Shown here: positions 1-11,199 of the stretch, in pieces
Layout of the letters: the number at the start of each line of letters is the position of its first letter
Numbering within the stretch: the first letter of the stretch is position 1
Origin: Panopea generosa
Taxonomy: Eukaryota > Mollusca > Bivalvia > Adapedonta > Hiatellidae
Assembly: GCA_029582155.1 (NCBI GenBank)
Contig: CM055903.1
Span: forward strand, 42,919,769 to 42,983,768
Direction of reading: 5' to 3'
DNA length: 64,000 nucleotides
The notes under the pieces: generated by a model
What the model was told of the DNA's origin: nothing
The model's input: the letters and a program-made list of their open reading frames with translations, nothing else
The model's database searches: none
Translations under genes and position numbers: made by a program

Positions 1-91
1 GATGATGATGATGATAATATGAACAATATGTGAGCCAAAGTGCACACAAGGTAAAATTGGACATTCTCTTATAATTCCATGACCATAACGA

Positions 92-216
92 TGGTCGATT
101 TACTCAGGGCTATAACAGCTCGACTTCAGCTTTGCTCAGCTGAGCTAAACTGGTCTGAAATACAACGGACGATCAACATATGGCACGCCGTACACCAGAA
201 GACAGGTAATTGTAGC
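92..216 (+). CDS. possible exon, unrecognised (low confidence)
   Basis: An open stretch follows an in-frame TAA, starts at an ATG near 92 and runs into a reasonable splice donor (ACAG|GTAATT) near 207. It reads MTITMVDLLRAITARL and then QLCSAELNWSEIQRTINIW, which looks protein-like and unlike the AT-rich surroundings. I recognise no family. The acceptor is unclear and no partner exon was found nearby, so this may be the last visible piece of a gene outside the window or a chance reading frame. Confidence 0.2.
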
Positions 217-2300
217 AATATTGTTTATCTCTCTCTTTATATATATGTATGAATTTTTATTGTATTGACTATAATACGAAATTAATAATTATATTCTTTT
301 GAATTCTATTATTTTAACCTACTAAATCCTTACTGGAGAAATAAAAAATAAAGAAATATAAAAGTAACTTGAGACGTAGCATTCAAAGGTCACATACATC
401 TAACAGCATGGCACATTTAATATAAGAAATAATTGCAATATACAAAATATATACATAGATAAAAAATAACAACATGGATCAACGCCTAAATATAACTCAT
501 TTTAAGAATGTAACATATCAAGATAATAAAACAGTATAAACCTTATTTACAATATGGCATTCTAATCAACATTAGCATTATACAAACATAGAAGAAATGA
601 AAACTTAGATAAGAAATAACAACAGAGCGCAACGCTTTAGAACAACCCGTAGCAAAAGACGCACTGGGGACATTTAACTTGATTAACGTGTAAATGTAAC
701 CTCGCTCTAATCCCGTCGTCATACCAATATCATAAGATGAAACAGTGTAAATGGAATTATCCTCGCCAGGCTATTCTCTTACAAATACTTTAGCATTCAT
801 TTGCTATTATTGTAAAATACAGAAATAAGTTTAGCAAGTATTTCCATATGAATGTGTTTGCAATAAAAAATTATTAAAATATTTATATAAATCGTTTTTT
901 TTTGTTTTTTTGCCAAAGACTTATTGTTTTGATTTTTTTTCACGTAAAACAGTATTTTATGAGATAAATTTGCTAGATTTTTATGTCTGCACAGAACTTT
1001 GGCCTAAGAATAAAACGCTGCACAGATTGTTTCCAAACAGGAATCCCAATTCTTGTTTTAGGTATAATCCGAAGTTCGAATGTAAGTAATCACCTCCGTT
1101 TGTATTAAAAATACATGTTTTGAAGTGGAATAATATCGGAAGTGATATTAAACTAGCTTAATATAGGAAAGAAACAATTTAAATTGACTTTTAAATCAAT
1201 GTTTTATCTTTGTTGCTCCACATATTCAATAAATAAAATATATGTTTTAATGTTAGTTAATTACAAAACTAGCTGGGTTCGTTTGTACTGATAATGTTTT
1301 TAATTTAATAGTGAAGACCGCTTGATTCTCGTTTGAATGTCTGGAGTATTTCATCACACCATTATCTGTTAACGAGTCATTAGATTAACAATAATCGTTG
1401 CACACATGCATACTGTAGGTAGTGGGTTTGTTGCACCGTTCAAATCATCTGAAAAGTACATAATTATGATTATAATGACATAAATATCATGACTCACCAA
1501 CTTATAAATACTGATATTGCAAACAGTCAATGTCGAATCTCTCGGATTTGCAATAATAATATCATAATTATATAGCATCCGTAGTCAATAAAATTTATAT
1601 AACAAGTAAATGCAATTTTATTTTCCTAAATTCTGCAAATACATGAAGAAATAATGGCAATAGCAGACACCATATGGTTTCGCTTAGAGGCGTAGTATTA
1701 TCATTAGAAGCATAAATGCTTCCGAAGGGTAGTCGAATATTGACAATTATAAATAATCATTGTTTCTTCTTTTTTTAAAATTCTCCATATTCCTTATTTC
1801 AATGCGCATTGTTTGAATGACATTATTGATACATTTTGAAAGTATCACATGTTTGAGTTCAGAAAAATAAATGATGCTTGGAAATTGGGTTATGAATACA
1901 TGATTTGGCGACTACTTTCACTTTGTTAACAGTGTACACATTGGTCAGAAAAAAAATCTTGGATGACAATTGACCACTACTTTTCGCATCATATTTCGGT
2001 AGTGCAACGATTGACAAACAATAAACTATCAGTTTCACTTCTTTTATTTTGGTCTCTCAATGAATGACAAACATGTACGTAAGTGTCATAGTACTTTGCG
2101 TCTTGGCCGAATATATTAATGACGTTAATTTGTCATTCTAAAGTTACACGTGCCCGTGACAACCCAACTGTTTCTTGTGCTACGTTGTCTTTTATTGTAA
2201 TGTTCTGTACCTATGCGTTTTATAAGACTTATAAGAGGATATTAGCATATTAGCAGTAACGTTACGTCTTTACTTACCAGCAGCACTTTAAATTTGCTGC
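217..2300. other. AT-rich DNA with no recognised feature
   Basis: No coding signature, repeat array or mobile element was recognised. Short open frames here have AT-driven composition and no domain signature. Confidence 0.5.
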
Positions 2301-2303
2301 CGA

Positions 2304-2575
2304 GCCCAATTAGCTCAGTCATTAGCGCGTCTGACTGTCAATTCAGGGTTCGTAAGTTCGAATCCCCGCCCGGCCACAATCACCGTGATGTTTGATGAAC
2401 GACATTACGTCTATTATCTCTCACCGCTGATTCAAGTGGAAAAGGTATCAGTTAATTGAGGAGATGGGGTGTGCATGAGTACTGGTTAACATTCCAGGAT
2501 CACAGAAATCGTCTGACAGGCCTCGATGGCATAACAATGACGCTAAATTTTCAATTAATCAATCACTGTGGTTCA
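2304..2575 (+). mobile_element. tRNA-derived SINE, family A, copy 1
   Basis: The head resembles a tRNA: an A-box-like TTAGCTCAGTCATTAGCG and a B-box-like GTTCGAATCCCC lie about 40 bases apart. A body of about 200 bases follows, shared with the copy at 40603 (TCTCACCGCTGATTC, GGAGATGGGGTGTGC, TCGATGGCATAA), ending in AT-rich DNA. The shared body and internal promoter boxes identify a SINE rather than a tRNA gene. Confidence 0.8.
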
Positions 2576-3730
2576 GCTTAGATTAGCAGCAACGTTGTGG
2601 TGTTGAAATGCCGGTTACCCTGTTGTTTTGCTTAGTTTAACAGCTTCTATGAAGCATGTAATTACCTGTGATTTGTTGCTTTTTTAACTACGATGCGACA
2701 TGCACTCACGGTCTCACTTAAGACTTATCTCGCTTACTTGACGGTAGGAGTATTCTTGTGCCCGAGAAATAATTGCTGTGTAAATTGGTTGGGCATTATT
2801 TTTTTTATGAAAATGCATAAAAATTTTATATTTCGTTGTGCATATGAAAACATTGGAACATTTTTTTGAGTTCTGTCCAGTTTGAATGACATTGTGCACT
2901 GTTTAATTAACATAAGATAACAGTATTGCATTTATATAACAGCAACAGCAAGCAAAACTCCATGTTGTTTTTGCTTATTTGGGCCAAAAGAGGACTATCT
3001 ATAGAAATAAGGCACTTTTAAAGCCATTGGTAATGTGTTCAATGTTCAAGAAGTACATTCCTCTATATGTAATACAGTAAAAAGTTAGTTGTTGTTTTTG
3101 CGTTAACTGTCACACTGTTGTTTTATTAAGTTCGACAGCTACGCTGTGCTGTATACATAGAGTCACACTTAGATTTTCTATTAATTTGGCAGAGATGTTG
3201 CCGTGTGCGTCCACCCGTCATAGTAAGGGTTTGTTTATTGAATAGTTGATTTTACTTCAACAGCTGCTACACTATGGCGTGCATTTACCAAAGGTATACA
3301 CACATATATATACGCACCTGTCACATAGTAAGTAGTCACATACTCTGTTAAAGGCTCGTCCGTGCTTTCTGTTTGTGTCACTGTCAATTGCAATAATTAT
3401 AAATTGATTAATAATTAGAAATAACATCCATTTCAATATTTTAAAAAGTTACGTATGATTTACACGTGGCACGAACATTCTCAGTGTTGATGGGGTATAA
3501 ACAATAAAATAGTTAAAACATGTAACACAATACTGCTAGTTCAAAATAAATGATAAGGTTACTTACTGTGTTCATATACAATTTAACGTAACTATATCCA
3601 TATGTGAAAGAACATAATATAACAAACACAAATTCTAGATACTCACACGGGCAAAACAATAAAAACAGCAAATATGCAAAAATGCATTTATAATAAAGTA
3701 AAACTACATAATAAACAAGGGATACATCCT
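2576..3730. other. AT-rich DNA with no recognised feature
   Basis: Nothing was recognised apart from short simple-sequence runs such as the TATATA tract near 3305. The overlapping short open frames at 2714-2931 lack any domain signature. Confidence 0.5.
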
Positions 3731-3732
3731 GT

Positions 3733-4815
3733 TACCGACTAAAGCACACGCAGCTGTCCATCATCATATAACATTCAAAATCATCCATACACGACTAAAT
3801 CACACACAGCTGTTCATCATAATATAGCATACAAAATCATCCATACACGTCTAAAGCACACACAGCTGCCCATCATCATATAACATACAAAAACATCCAT
3901 ACACGACTAAAGCTCACACAGCTGTCCATCATAATATAGCATACAAAATCATCCATACACGTCTAAAGCACACACAGCTGCTCATCATCATAAAACATAC
4001 AAAAACATCCATACACGACTAAAGCACACACAGCTGTCCATCATCATATAACATTCAAAATCATACATACACGACTAAATCACACACAGCTGCTCATCAT
4101 AATATAGCATACAAAATCATCCATACACGACTAAATCACACACAGCTGCTCATCATAATATAGCATACAAAATCATCCATACTTGTCTTAAGCACACACA
4201 GCTGCCCATCATCATATAACATACAAAAACATCCATACACGACTAAATCACACACAGCTGCTCATCATAATAAAGCGTACAAAATCATCCATACACGACT
4301 AAAGCACACACAGCTGCTCATCGTCATATAATATACAAAAACATCCATACACGACTAAAGCACACACAGCTGCTCATTATATTAAAGCATACAAAAACAT
4401 CCATACACGACTAAATCACACAGCTGCTCATCATCATAAAACATACAAAAACATCCATACACGACTAAAGCACACACAGCTGCTCATCATCATAAAACAT
4501 ACAAAAACATCCAACGCGACTAAATCACACAGCTGCTCATCATAATATAGCATACAAAAACAGCCATACACAACTAAAGCACACACAGCTGCTCATCATC
4601 ATATAACATACAAAAAAACATCCATATAACGTCTAAAGCACATACAGCTGCTCATCATCATAAAACATACAAAAACATCCATACACGACTAAAGCACACA
4701 CAGCTGCTCATCATCATATAACATACAAAAACATCCATACACGACTAAAGCACACACAGCTGCTCATCATCATATAACATACAAAAACATCCATACACGA
4801 CTAAAACACACAAAA
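3733..4815. repeat. 56-bp tandem satellite, about 19 copies
   Basis: The unit is 56 bp: the same base recurs at 4681, 4737 and 4793. Its core reads CATCCATACACGACTAAAGC and then ACACACAGCTGCTCATCATC. Each unit carries a CAGCTG palindrome. Copies near 4600-4800 are almost identical; copies near 3733-4200 vary more (TCATCATA against TCATAATA). No reading frame is conserved across units. Confidence 0.95.
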
Positions 4816-6190
4816 CACTATATACAACATAAAACTTTACAGTTAAAGACAACTAAGATGGCATAGTATATTTTGATACAAATACGAGGAGGTTTCGTAA
4901 AGTTAGCGGAAAATATTTATAACAAGTTATAAGTTGTTAACAAGTTCCGTTTTATTAATAGAAATTCGTATTGATAGAAATTCATACTAGTATTCCGACA
5001 AATAGCACAATAAATTTCACCGATATAGTTTTAAAACTGAAAAGCGTTACCGTTATTTCAATAACGCATACCAAGCGTGACCGGATTAAAGTCAAAATAC
5101 TCTAAATAATTAACGTCATGTCATTCTCAAATTACATTACTTCAAAATCATATGGTATTACAATGATAAAACCAGAGTTATGGTTCTTGTCTCTGTGTGT
5201 TCTATTGATGATGGTGAACACTATTGCGAAGTTTAATTCACATCCAATGAGTGGTTGCATAGATATCTAAAACTTAAGCGCAAAAGTTTAACCTGGGGGT
5301 CTACAGACGACGACGACGACGACGCCGACGACGACGCCAGGGTCATGGCAATAGCTCTCCTTGGACTCGGCGAGCTCACACTCCGCATTGGTAATGGGGA
5401 TGCAGGTGTTTTCTAAATTGATGACATTTGTTTGATTTGTTAACTTTTAGGATCGAACGATGATACCCATGTTTCATCAACTGTCACTATCAAGACCCAC
5501 CGAGCGACTTTCATTATGGCTTGGAAATCCAATATGGCCGCCAAAATGGTCGCCATATTATTCAATTTTCACGTTTGTCATTTACAGTATTTTATCACAT
5601 ATTTTTTTTTATGTCAAGTGTTACATGTATCACATTTTACTTGTATTTAATAATTTTAATAGTTTTATTGCGACAAAATATTCTAAAGAGAAAAGAAATG
5701 CAAACTAATGGCTAAACCTGTAAAAATTACAAACATTTCCATTATTCAAATATTATGTTATACTTTTGCTCAACATTTTCATCGAATTTTACAAAAATAC
5801 ATGCTAACATACGTGCGATAAAAATGTTTTAAAACAATGCTTTAAACAAAGCAAATGTTTGTATCTATATGCAAATTTAAGTGGTTTGGGTAAATCAATA
5901 TGACGTTATGTAACCGCTATTGGTATATTACTATGATGTGCACAATACTCTAGCCTTTGTACAATACCTTGTACATTTACATAATTTTAAATACCATTTT
6001 TCAGCATGTAGACAGACGACAGATATGTTCCAATATTTTTCCAAATCTTATTTTTGGAAAATAACTCGTAAACTGTTCTTTTGGTGCTTTATATCTTAGC
6101 TGCCGATATAAAGGTTGGTCATCTTAATGTGTGAACAATACCTTTAAGGACTTTACATTTGAAGAAGTGCTTGTTGGCACAAATACAAAT
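4816..6190. other. no gene recognised; GAC trinucleotide run
   Basis: AT-rich DNA with one distinct patch at 5290-5400, where a (GAC)n/(GCC) run sits beside GC-richer sequence. That mix resembles the end of a dispersed repeat, but no second copy is visible here. The overlapping frames at 5460-5715 have no recognisable domain. Confidence 0.4.
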
Positions 6191-6194
6191 TACT

Positions 6195-6310
6195 TGTGGA
6201 GTGCGTGATCTAGTGATAGAGTGCCGAATTTATGGTCGTATGGTCGTTGGTTTGATCCTTCACCACGGCGTTGTATGGTGTCCTGTGCTTGGAAACACAC
6301 CATGAATGAA
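6195..6310 (+). mobile_element. SINE family D fragment
   Basis: A diverged tRNA-like head (GCGTGATCTAGTGATAGAGT, then GGTTTGATCC) is followed by TGTATGGTGTCCTGTGCTTG. The same order, head then a GTGTGGTGTCCTTGAG block, appears in the clearer copies at 61135 (+) and 19250 (-). The body breaks off soon after the block. Confidence 0.55.
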
Positions 6311-7900
6311 TGGAATGCTGGAAAGGATCACGTCCTCGCTTTATCAAGTTGATATGAAACGGTATGCATGCATACGAGAAGTATTTTCCAGCTGTAAACC
6401 CAACTTAATTCACACTCGAACAAGTTTGTAAACTTAAATCAATCGCTTATACAAGAACGCATGTATCAACAGTTATTGCTTTCTATCTGACCTTTCATAT
6501 ACATTTAGTCGAAGACCATATGTGCGCTTGTCTGAAACACATATACTGTCTATTGTTGTGAAGAACAGAAATATTGAACTAGTTCTATCTTGTTGTCATC
6601 AACCCGAAGAAATGCGTCCCGGACGTTTTGGAGCTTTGCATAGCTATGTATCTCGTTTCCTATCGTAGATCATGCTAAAGACTACAGTGCACATACCCAA
6701 TCGCTACAAATCTGCTGACTGATGGGAGAGTTCTCTTCTTATAGTTATAGTTTTAACACACTTTAACTCTACTTTTAGAATGTCAGACATGTTATGTTTT
6801 TAACTTAAACTGTGCCACCAAGAATAACATAGTTTACCTCGTGTTTTCCTAGTTATACACTGGACTTAGTTTTAAGATCAGATTAAATCCAATGCGAATG
6901 TTGCCCTTGATGAAGAGGCACTGGCGTTTTTGGTGTCAGAAAAACTAGGCAGGATCGGCCTTTTTAACTTGACTTGGCACACGGAGTGGTAAATCCTTTG
7001 AATATCATTGGCCGCTTATGTCTCTGGTCTCTCAAAACCAACTCTTGTTCTACCTAGAAGAGGGACTCCTGAGTGATTCATATACATTCTGATCTTGCTT
7101 CATAGTCTAGTTAACTAAATTGAACTAAACCTATATTAACTATACCAACGTATTTCCAAAGTGCTCTACAAATAGATTTCCCATTGCTTCCATAGTACAC
7201 ATTTACTCATTTACTTCTAGCCATAATAAACACATTTGACCCGTTTGCGATGTTCAACATTTGCTCCTTTTCTCTATGTTTTTTTTCTTTATTTTCTAGT
7301 GACGTCTTAAATTAAACTGCTTTCCCCATTACAGATCCGAATACCACTCATATATAAAGCTTGTTATTTGATTTATATGCTTTATCTGTTGGTTCTCAAG
7401 AAAATAATGATATTATATTAATTGTTCACTACACTTTTGCCATTTGCAAATTTTTTTTTGCTATCTCGTCCATCAAAGTCGTGTCATAAACGCAACAAGA
7501 TACCAAGTAAAAGTTCAGCAAGAGTCATTTGTTAAGCTGAGATTGCCTTCTTACCGCGATCTGACGAAACTTCAGTGTAACAGATTAGTGGAAGTTCAAA
7601 TATTGTTCCAAGCAGTTATTCCAATGGGAAGCTTTCCAAACAACACTGAATACTTATACCTTCGAATATACTTGGTCTGTTTTATTGATTTGTTGGATGC
7701 TGATCACAAGCAATACATGTAGTTTGGTCGGGATTAAAAAAGTCTGCAGACGCCCTATGATGTTTAATGTTTGATGCATTCGGTTAAAAATGTTTATCAT
7801 GAAACTAACGATGGATTTGAATTCTAAATTTGCAAAATGCTGAATAAGCAACAACTTGTGACTGAAAGTTTTGAGACAGCATTTACCACTTTGGAGATTC
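6311..7900. other. no recognised feature
   Basis: AT-rich sequence downstream of the kringle/EGF gene, which ends at 8558 on the minus strand. The 92-residue open frame at 7444-7722 has no recognised motif, and no splice-compatible partner was found. Confidence 0.4.
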
Positions 7901-7901
7901 G

Positions 7902-8566
7902 AAACGCTGACTTTATATCAATAAAATTAAATGAATATATTAACTATATTATCACTCAATTTATAGATAAAGCACTGTTTCAACAATTAAATATAACAGT
8001 ATAGATTCGAACCCACGGCCCCTGCGGTGTCAGCGCCTAGCACATTAATGACGACGTCTCTACCGACTGCGCCACCGCAACAACGCCAAAAAATATTTCC
8101 GAAATGGCGTTGTTGCGGTGGCACAGTCGGTAGAGACGTCGTCATTAATGTGCTAGGCGCTGACGCCGCAGGGGCCGTGGGTTCGAATCCCCAAAGTGGC
8201 AAAAAAATATTTCCGAAATTGTCCGTGGTCAGGTGAATAAGACATGTGTCGCTCCTCTCCATTGAGTCATTAAAAGTAGGAATAATACAAAATATTGAAT
8301 GTAAATATTATAAATCCCGCCTATGTCCTGTGTACATTAATGGCGACGCCATTATATGCATTATTTGCGCAACGTTTTTTGGCGTTATTGCGGTGGCGCA
8401 GTCGGTAGAGACGTCGTCATTAATGTGCTAGGCGCTGACGCCGCAGGGGCCGTGGGTTCGAATCTATACTGTTATATTTAATTGTTGAAACAGTGCTTTA
8501 TCTATAAATTGAGTGGTAATATAGTTAATATATTCATTTAATTTTATTGATATAAAGTCAGCGTTT
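7902..8566. repeat. 192-bp-arm inverted repeat containing tRNA-like SINE heads
   Basis: The left arm 7902-8093 and right arm 8375-8566 are equal in length and inverted copies with about three mismatches by eye. Each arm contains roughly 80 bp of AT-rich DNA followed by a tRNA-like head with GCGCAGTCGGTAGAGACGTC and GTGGGTTCGAATC, so the heads face outward on opposite strands. A third head (8105-8200) lies in the 281-bp centre. No target duplication is obvious outside the arms. The right arm overlaps the stop codon of the receptor gene and supplies an AATAAA on the minus strand at 8543-8548. Confidence 0.9.
8090..8224 (+). mobile_element. very short tRNA-like retroelement with target duplication
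   Basis: A unit of about 100 bp made of little more than a tRNA-like head is bracketed by two copies of AAATATTTCCGAAAT (near 8091 and 8206), as expected of a retrotransposition target-site duplication. Its head matches those in the two arms of the surrounding inverted repeat, so it may be the source or a later insertion. Confidence 0.65.
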
Positions 8567-8811
8567 GGTGTGTAACAGCCGCGTGTAAATGGAGATCAAC
8601 GTATATTGAGACAGATAAAGCATGTTTCTAAAAAAAAAAATGAAATGTATGGGTTTGAAATAATAGCATATGAAGGAATAGTTTAATTTTCCTTTCCTTT
8701 TATCTTGAAATAACGAATAAGAGAGTAGTCTTCTTTGACAAATCAAACTATAATTGCATAACGCAGTCACGAGAAGTAAACACAATACTAATACAGCAAC
8801 TGTGGAGGTTG
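8558..8811 (-). CDS. kringle/EGF receptor-like gene, last exon: transmembrane helix and short tail
   Basis: The acceptor TTTCAATCCTAG lies at 8812 on the minus strand; the two bases that follow complete the phase-1 codon left by the kringle exon at 9620. The exon then reads TSTVAVLVLCLLLVTALC and NYSLICQRR: about 20 hydrophobic residues followed by Arg-Arg, typical of a single-pass membrane anchor with a cytoplasmic stop-transfer. The open frame continues for about 55 further residues to a TGA at 8558-8560. The stop lies inside the right arm of the inverted repeat ending at 8566, so the tail may have been shortened by that element. An AATAAA follows about 10 bases downstream. I see no tail signalling motif. 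An internal donor before the stop cannot be excluded. Confidence 0.65.
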
Positions 8812-9619
8812 CTAGGATTGAAACAAAAAAGGCGTTATATTCAGGTTCGACCGTTGTTTAAACAATAGCGACATATATAAGTTACATTTATGATACATTT
8901 AAAGACGTCAGACTTCGCGACGTTGAGAAATGTACCATGTGAAAAGCTCGCCAAACATATATATGTATATATATAATACATGAAGATAATAATTTTGTGA
9001 ATAACCAAACATAAATGTACAGATCAGACTACGGCGAGCGCGCCTACCTACAATGCAAACAATAAACACAATATCAGGGCATCTGCCAAACCAATAAATG
9101 GTGTCAACCATGACTTATGTACTATGGTTTTTCATTCAACATATCTGGACTGGACAGACAATTAACATACATGAACTGATAGTTTATATGAGTAAGATTC
9201 AGTCAAAGAGATTTGTGACTACTCACATGCTATATAAAGGACATGTGTATAAATCATTTCGATGTAGTCTAGTAACATTTTAGATCTACTAGGAAAAAAA
9301 AAACACAAAATGTTTTAATTGTTAAGTGACTGAATGACCGTCACACATCGTGTAAATACTTTGTTATTATATTCACTGTAACAGTTGTAAAAGTAGATAC
9401 CAGTTTATTTTGACAGAACAGCAACATAGTCTTATGTGACGTCACTCAATATCCGACGAAGAAGCTAGAACAAAGACCACATTAATTTGGCTATAAGTTA
9501 TTTGGCTATTTGGAAGGTACTGATACAACATTCAGCTGAGTCAACGTGGTTACACGATTACACAAACATTGTAGTAATAGGGTATAAGAGTCCTCGAATA
9601 AATCAAAACAAACGTATAC
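8812..9619 (-). other. intron of the kringle/EGF gene
   Basis: Lies between the second half of kringle 2 and the transmembrane exon. It contains a short TA repeat near 8955-8980 and no other recognised element. The open frames here show no domain. Confidence 0.5.
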
Positions 9620-9746
9620 CTGTCCGTTCCGAACATTTTGGAATATCACAATACTTTAGTTTGTGGTTGACGACACACCAGAATCCAATTCCATGAGGTA
9701 GAGAACGGCAGAAATTATGATTTATATTGTATCGAACCAGGGTACC
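9620..9746 (-). CDS. kringle/EGF receptor-like gene, exon: second half of kringle 2
   Basis: The exon begins after a TTTGTTTCAG acceptor and ends at a GTATAC donor. In phase 0 it reads NINHNFCRSLPHGIGFWC, then KLKYCDIPKC. This is the canonical C-terminal half of a kringle domain (N-x-C-R, G-x-W-C, Y-C-D-I-P-x-C), supplying cysteines 3 to 6. It joins in frame to the first half at 13715-13809, so the complete kringle has all six cysteines. The exon is 127 nt and leaves phase 1, matching the next exon at 8811. Kringles are extracellular disulphide-bonded modules that bind proteins or lipids; the ligand cannot be inferred. Confidence 0.8.
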
Positions 9747-11190
9747 CTGAAACAAATAGTCCCCATATAGAAATACCATATAACAAATGATATGCATTTA
9801 TCATATTTCGTCTTTTATCACTACTGAAATGAGATCGTAACTAAAGACCTCGCATAATTCCTGAACAATGCATATCATAATCTAGATCTCATTTAGGCAT
9901 TGCGTTATCATTTGAATTTACTAAGAATCTTCTTGTTTACAGTCCCGGTCAAAGGCCAATGACATGGGGAAGGAAAATGTTCATAGGAACATTATATGCC
10001 AGCTCTCTATGACAGAACAAATATTCACGGTCTGATTATCTCAGTTACTACATAGAGAGTCATGTAAAGAAGCGTCAAATAGAAATAGGGGAGTTATTTA
10101 AGATGTCACATTACTTACTGTGACTTATTGTGACTTATTGTGACGGTATGATAATCAGTAAAGCTAAACTGAAATTGAAGATGTAATGTGTCAGATAAAA
10201 TAACAACATTTCTTTGCATAATAAAATACAGACATGTTTATAATAGACAGACGTTTTTATTCATAATATTTTGTTGTTTTTTTTAACGAGGTTTAACGCC
10301 GTTTTAACACATTTCAGGTTATATATGGCATTTCCAGTTTCATTGAATGAATAAATAAATCTGAGTAAACCATCATTCTACCGCATGTTACTTGCAAACT
10401 TTCTCACATAAAGTTTATTTGAATCATGCGGGTCTCGAACCTACAACCTTAGCGGTGAGAAGTAAATGATCTTTAGACAGCGCCTTAGACAACTCGGCCA
10501 CGGATAAGCCATTTTTGTAAGAAATAATGTAAGAAAGACAAACAAAGATACACATAAATAGCATGTGTTTGCATACATTTTGAGTTTTAATTTCAATGCC
10601 GTTTCCAATTTAAACAAATCAAGTTAACTGTTCACAAATTTAAAACACCCTTACCCAATCCCCACAAAGAAATATCATAATAAAATATTATGCTAGCATC
10701 AATTAATATTCTGGAATGCTACAGTTGTGATTAGCAGTGCCTTGTTATGACGACAGCCTTGGAAAGTGATAAAATACCTTATTCCATTATCACTAATCGA
10801 GTTTATCTTCATATTAACCTCTTATTATTTTTTAAACAAACACAACCGTCTATAAATGGTACATTTACAAAACGGGTAAGACAGAGAGTGTAACCGCTGG
10901 CAAAAACATCAGTGTAAGACAATTCATATAAATCGATATAAATAAATGCAGAATAGCCAAAAGTAGAAATAACAGGCAAAAGGCGTCACAAATGGATGAA
11001 ATGAAATGTAAAAAAACTAGAGAATTATGAAAAATGTACAAATTAGACACCCCAACCAAACGGTAATGTTAATTTGGCTGGTTTTATTACTATTTTAAAG
11101 ATTCATCTTCGGTATTCAAAACTGAACAGGATTCAAGATTTCTGCATAATTTTGATAACAATGCAGACAAACGTTAAATTGATGGACTAG
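9747..11190 (-). other. intron DNA of the kringle/EGF gene
   Basis: Part of the 4-kb intron separating the two halves of kringle 2. Besides the SINE head at 10420-10515 it shows only a triple TTACTGTGAC-like repeat near 10115-10145. The short open frame at 10865-11059 has no domain. Confidence 0.45.
10418..10515 (-). mobile_element. tRNA-Leu-like SINE head, family B
   Basis: Read on the minus strand, it has CCGTGGCCGAGTTGTCTAAG, GCGCTGTCTAAAGATCA and GTAGGTTCGAGACCCGC, a Leu-tRNA-like head. The same order occurs on the plus strand at 45700 and 58378. No good acceptor stem is visible, so I take it as a SINE or tRNA-derived fragment rather than a working tRNA. Confidence 0.6.
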
Positions 11191-11199
11191 ATTTACCAT

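Noticed and set aside
2308-2376. tRNA gene
   Set aside because: A-box and B-box are present, but the cloverleaf stems do not pair well and the body is shared with another dispersed copy, so it is a SINE.
3733-4815. CRISPR array
   Set aside because: Units are continuous tandem repeats with no unique spacers, and the genome is eukaryotic.
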